From contig CAZCAC010000127.1 in NCBI GenBank assembly GCA_964496575.1, positions 1 to 25,691 on the forward strand: a stretch of DNA of 25,691 nucleotides, in the 5' to 3' direction. This document shows, piece by piece, positions 24,252 through 25,691 of this stretch. Made by a program: the position numbers and the translations under genes. Source of the DNA: CAZCAC01 sp964496575 (GTDB taxonomy: Bacteria; Planctomycetota; UBA1135; GCA-002686595). The notes beneath the pieces are model-generated. The model saw only the letters and a list, made by a program, of their open reading frames with translations. It did not search any database and was not told the origin of the DNA. How positions within the stretch are numbered: position 1 is the stretch's first letter; each line of letters opens with the position of its first letter.

Positions 24252-25691
24252 TTCACGATGGTGGGCCACTCCGCGTCCAGCTCTGCACGAAGCTCGGCGT
24301 AGACCCGTGCGTAGGGTTCCTCTTTGGCGTTCACACGAGCCATGAGGTTGACCTTTTCGTGAGGATCACGGGGCAAGTAGTAGAACTTCTCTGTGATGTT
24401 GATCTCACCGTAGTCCCTGGAGACTCTCTGGAGAAGCTTGTACCCCTCGTGGTTTCGAATCGCCCTCCTGTGGAGGTTTGGCTTGAAATCCGAGGGAGGG
24501 TCTCCATCCCTGTTCGGGATGAAGTTATCGAAGAACACTTCCGCGTAGGAGAACTCCCGCTCGGTGGCGGACCATCCCGCGAGTACAGGAAGGAAGCTCA
24601 CGGTGTCTCTCGTTCCGTGGGGGTCAGGCGGCAGACTGAGACCAGCAATGCTCGCGACAGTTGCGAGAATATCTGTAGAGCAGACCAAGGCCTCAGTCGC
24701 ACCACCCACGAGCTCCGGGGCAACGAACGGTGACTTGACGATGAAGGGCACGTTTATTCCGCCATCGTACACCGTTCCCTTGCCGTGCGCCGGAAGGAAT
24801 GGAGGCACAACTGCGTCCATATGGCTGCCATTGCAGGGCTCCTGACACATGCGCCCCGATTCATGCAACCATCCGCTCATGGCTCAGCAGGGAAACGGCG
24901 TGTCGGGCTCGCTCCCTGGTCGGTGTCGATCGCGGCCCCCGTCAAAGCGTTGCATACCTTATGACGCACCCCCTCATCGTGAATGAACGGCATTCGGCCA
25001 ATGCCGCCACTCCACGCACCTATGTCAGGAGCCCTGCATTGTCTCCCATGAAGATCGTGGTCGTGGGCAGATCGGGCACACTCGAGCCGGACTCCATTGC
25101 ACATATGATCTTCCTGATTTCATTGTCCATCCACTGCACCATGCATCGGGTTTGTCTCGGAAAGTTCTGACCATCGAAGGCGCAGGCAATGTCCCCCTGG
25201 ATCCCGCCATTCAGGCAGGAAGAGACCTTTGGGCGTGCTGAGGGCTTTCCTTCCGGCTTGTGCGCCAGATTGAAGCACACGTACAGGAAGAACGGCTCTG
25301 GGAGAGTCTCGATCAAGTGGATGGCATCATCTGCCGTATCAACCGCAGTGTACTCGAAGATCGGTGCTTGGCAGTAGCCACCAGGGCTGGGAGTGCATTC
25401 ATCCAGTCCCGGCTGGATGGGGGTGGCGAATGTCTTCCACCACCTGCAGTGGTCCTTGATGTTCCCCATGATCGGACCTGCGTAGAGGTCGAACATGCGT
25501 TTGCTCCGGCTCCCGAGAGGATGAACCGGTTCTCCAGGCCCAGGAGGGAACTGGTAGACACTGGCCAGGTGCCATTTGCCAATTGCCGCGGAGGTATACC
25601 CTGCGCTCCTAAGAAGGTAGGGGATCGTGTCGTGGAAGTGCTGCAGTCCCTCTCTGAAGAAGGAGCCACTGGTGTTGACTCCCATGCCGAT
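24248..25691 (-). pseudogene. Sulfatase gene interrupted by a 205-base insertion element (5' end outside window)
   Basis: Two in-frame pieces of one sulfatase remain. The upstream piece (25691 down to 25038) has HDTIPYLLRSAGYTSAAIGKWHLA, PFFLYVCFNLAHKPEG and TTTIFMGDN. The downstream piece (24832 down to 24248) has GSHMDAVVPPFLPAHGKGTVYDGGINVPFIV, STDILATVASIAGL and YYLPRDPHEKVNL. Deleting 24833-25037 plus one ATT target copy joins them in frame as IFMGDN-GSHMDAV, the expected sulfatase motif. The insertion adds 208 bases, hence a frameshift and an early TGA at 25020-25022. The C-terminal piece could be mis-annotated as a gene starting inside the element. GC is low (54% over 25041-25160), unlike the neighbours. 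The N terminus with the formylglycine Cys is outside the window. Confidence 0.9.
24833..25037. mobile_element. MITE-like non-autonomous element, 205 bases, with terminal inverted repeats and 3-base target duplication
   Basis: The ends are inverted repeats beginning GCAGGGCTCCTGACA, 15 bases perfect (24833-24847 and 25023-25037), with weaker pairing beyond. ATT flanks both sides (24830-24832 and 25038-25040) as the target duplication. An alternative boundary one base out on each side (TG...CA ends) cannot be excluded. No transposase or other gene fits inside, so it must depend on a transposase elsewhere. IS3-family elements commonly make 3-base duplications, but the parent family is not known. 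Confidence 0.88.

Overview
The window is GC-rich (two short stretches I counted at 12001-12060 and 9241-9300 are 70% and 78% GC) and carries about 20 genes on both strands. The gene content suggests a planctomycete-like bacterium: two ECF sigma factors, one with a C-terminal membrane segment; sulfatases; secreted carbohydrate-binding-type proteins; carboxypeptidase-regulatory-like repeats; many lipoproteins. The affiliation is inference from families, not from a marker gene. No rRNA, tRNA or CRISPR array was seen.

Left part (1-8309): mainly a nucleoside-salvage region on the minus strand. One block is a small acidic protein, phosphopentomutase (deoB) and thymidine phosphorylase (deoA). The other is a concentrative nucleoside transporter (NupC/CNT), a trimeric-type purine nucleoside phosphorylase and a short-chain dehydrogenase. 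Together they import nucleosides, split them to base plus (deoxy)ribose-1-phosphate, and convert the sugar to the 5-phosphate. A plus-strand regulatory-like repeat gene, broken by a frameshift and an in-frame TAG, sits between the blocks. A membrane-anchored ECF sigma factor runs off the left edge.

Middle (8451-18200): a zinc-protease-like lipoprotein; a lower-GC two-gene module (DUF5674 plus a helical partner) bracketed by an imperfect 49-base direct repeat; a divergent transketolase; a 5'-shortened pectate-lyase-like gene with a membrane protein; the lytic transglycosylase MltA; a YtrA-type GntR regulator with a membrane SPFH/slipin protein; and a second ECF sigma factor.

Right part (18306-25691): on the minus strand, a TPR lipoprotein, a four-helix membrane protein, a sulfatase with a LamG-like tail and a secreted DNRLRE/CARDB protein. 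At the edge is a low-GC sulfatase gene interrupted by a 205-base element with terminal inverted repeats and a 3-base target duplication. Removing the element and one target copy restores the sulfatase frame exactly; this is the clearest new observation here. A second notable structure is a 37-base near-perfect inverted repeat coding the linker behind the signal peptide of the first sulfatase.
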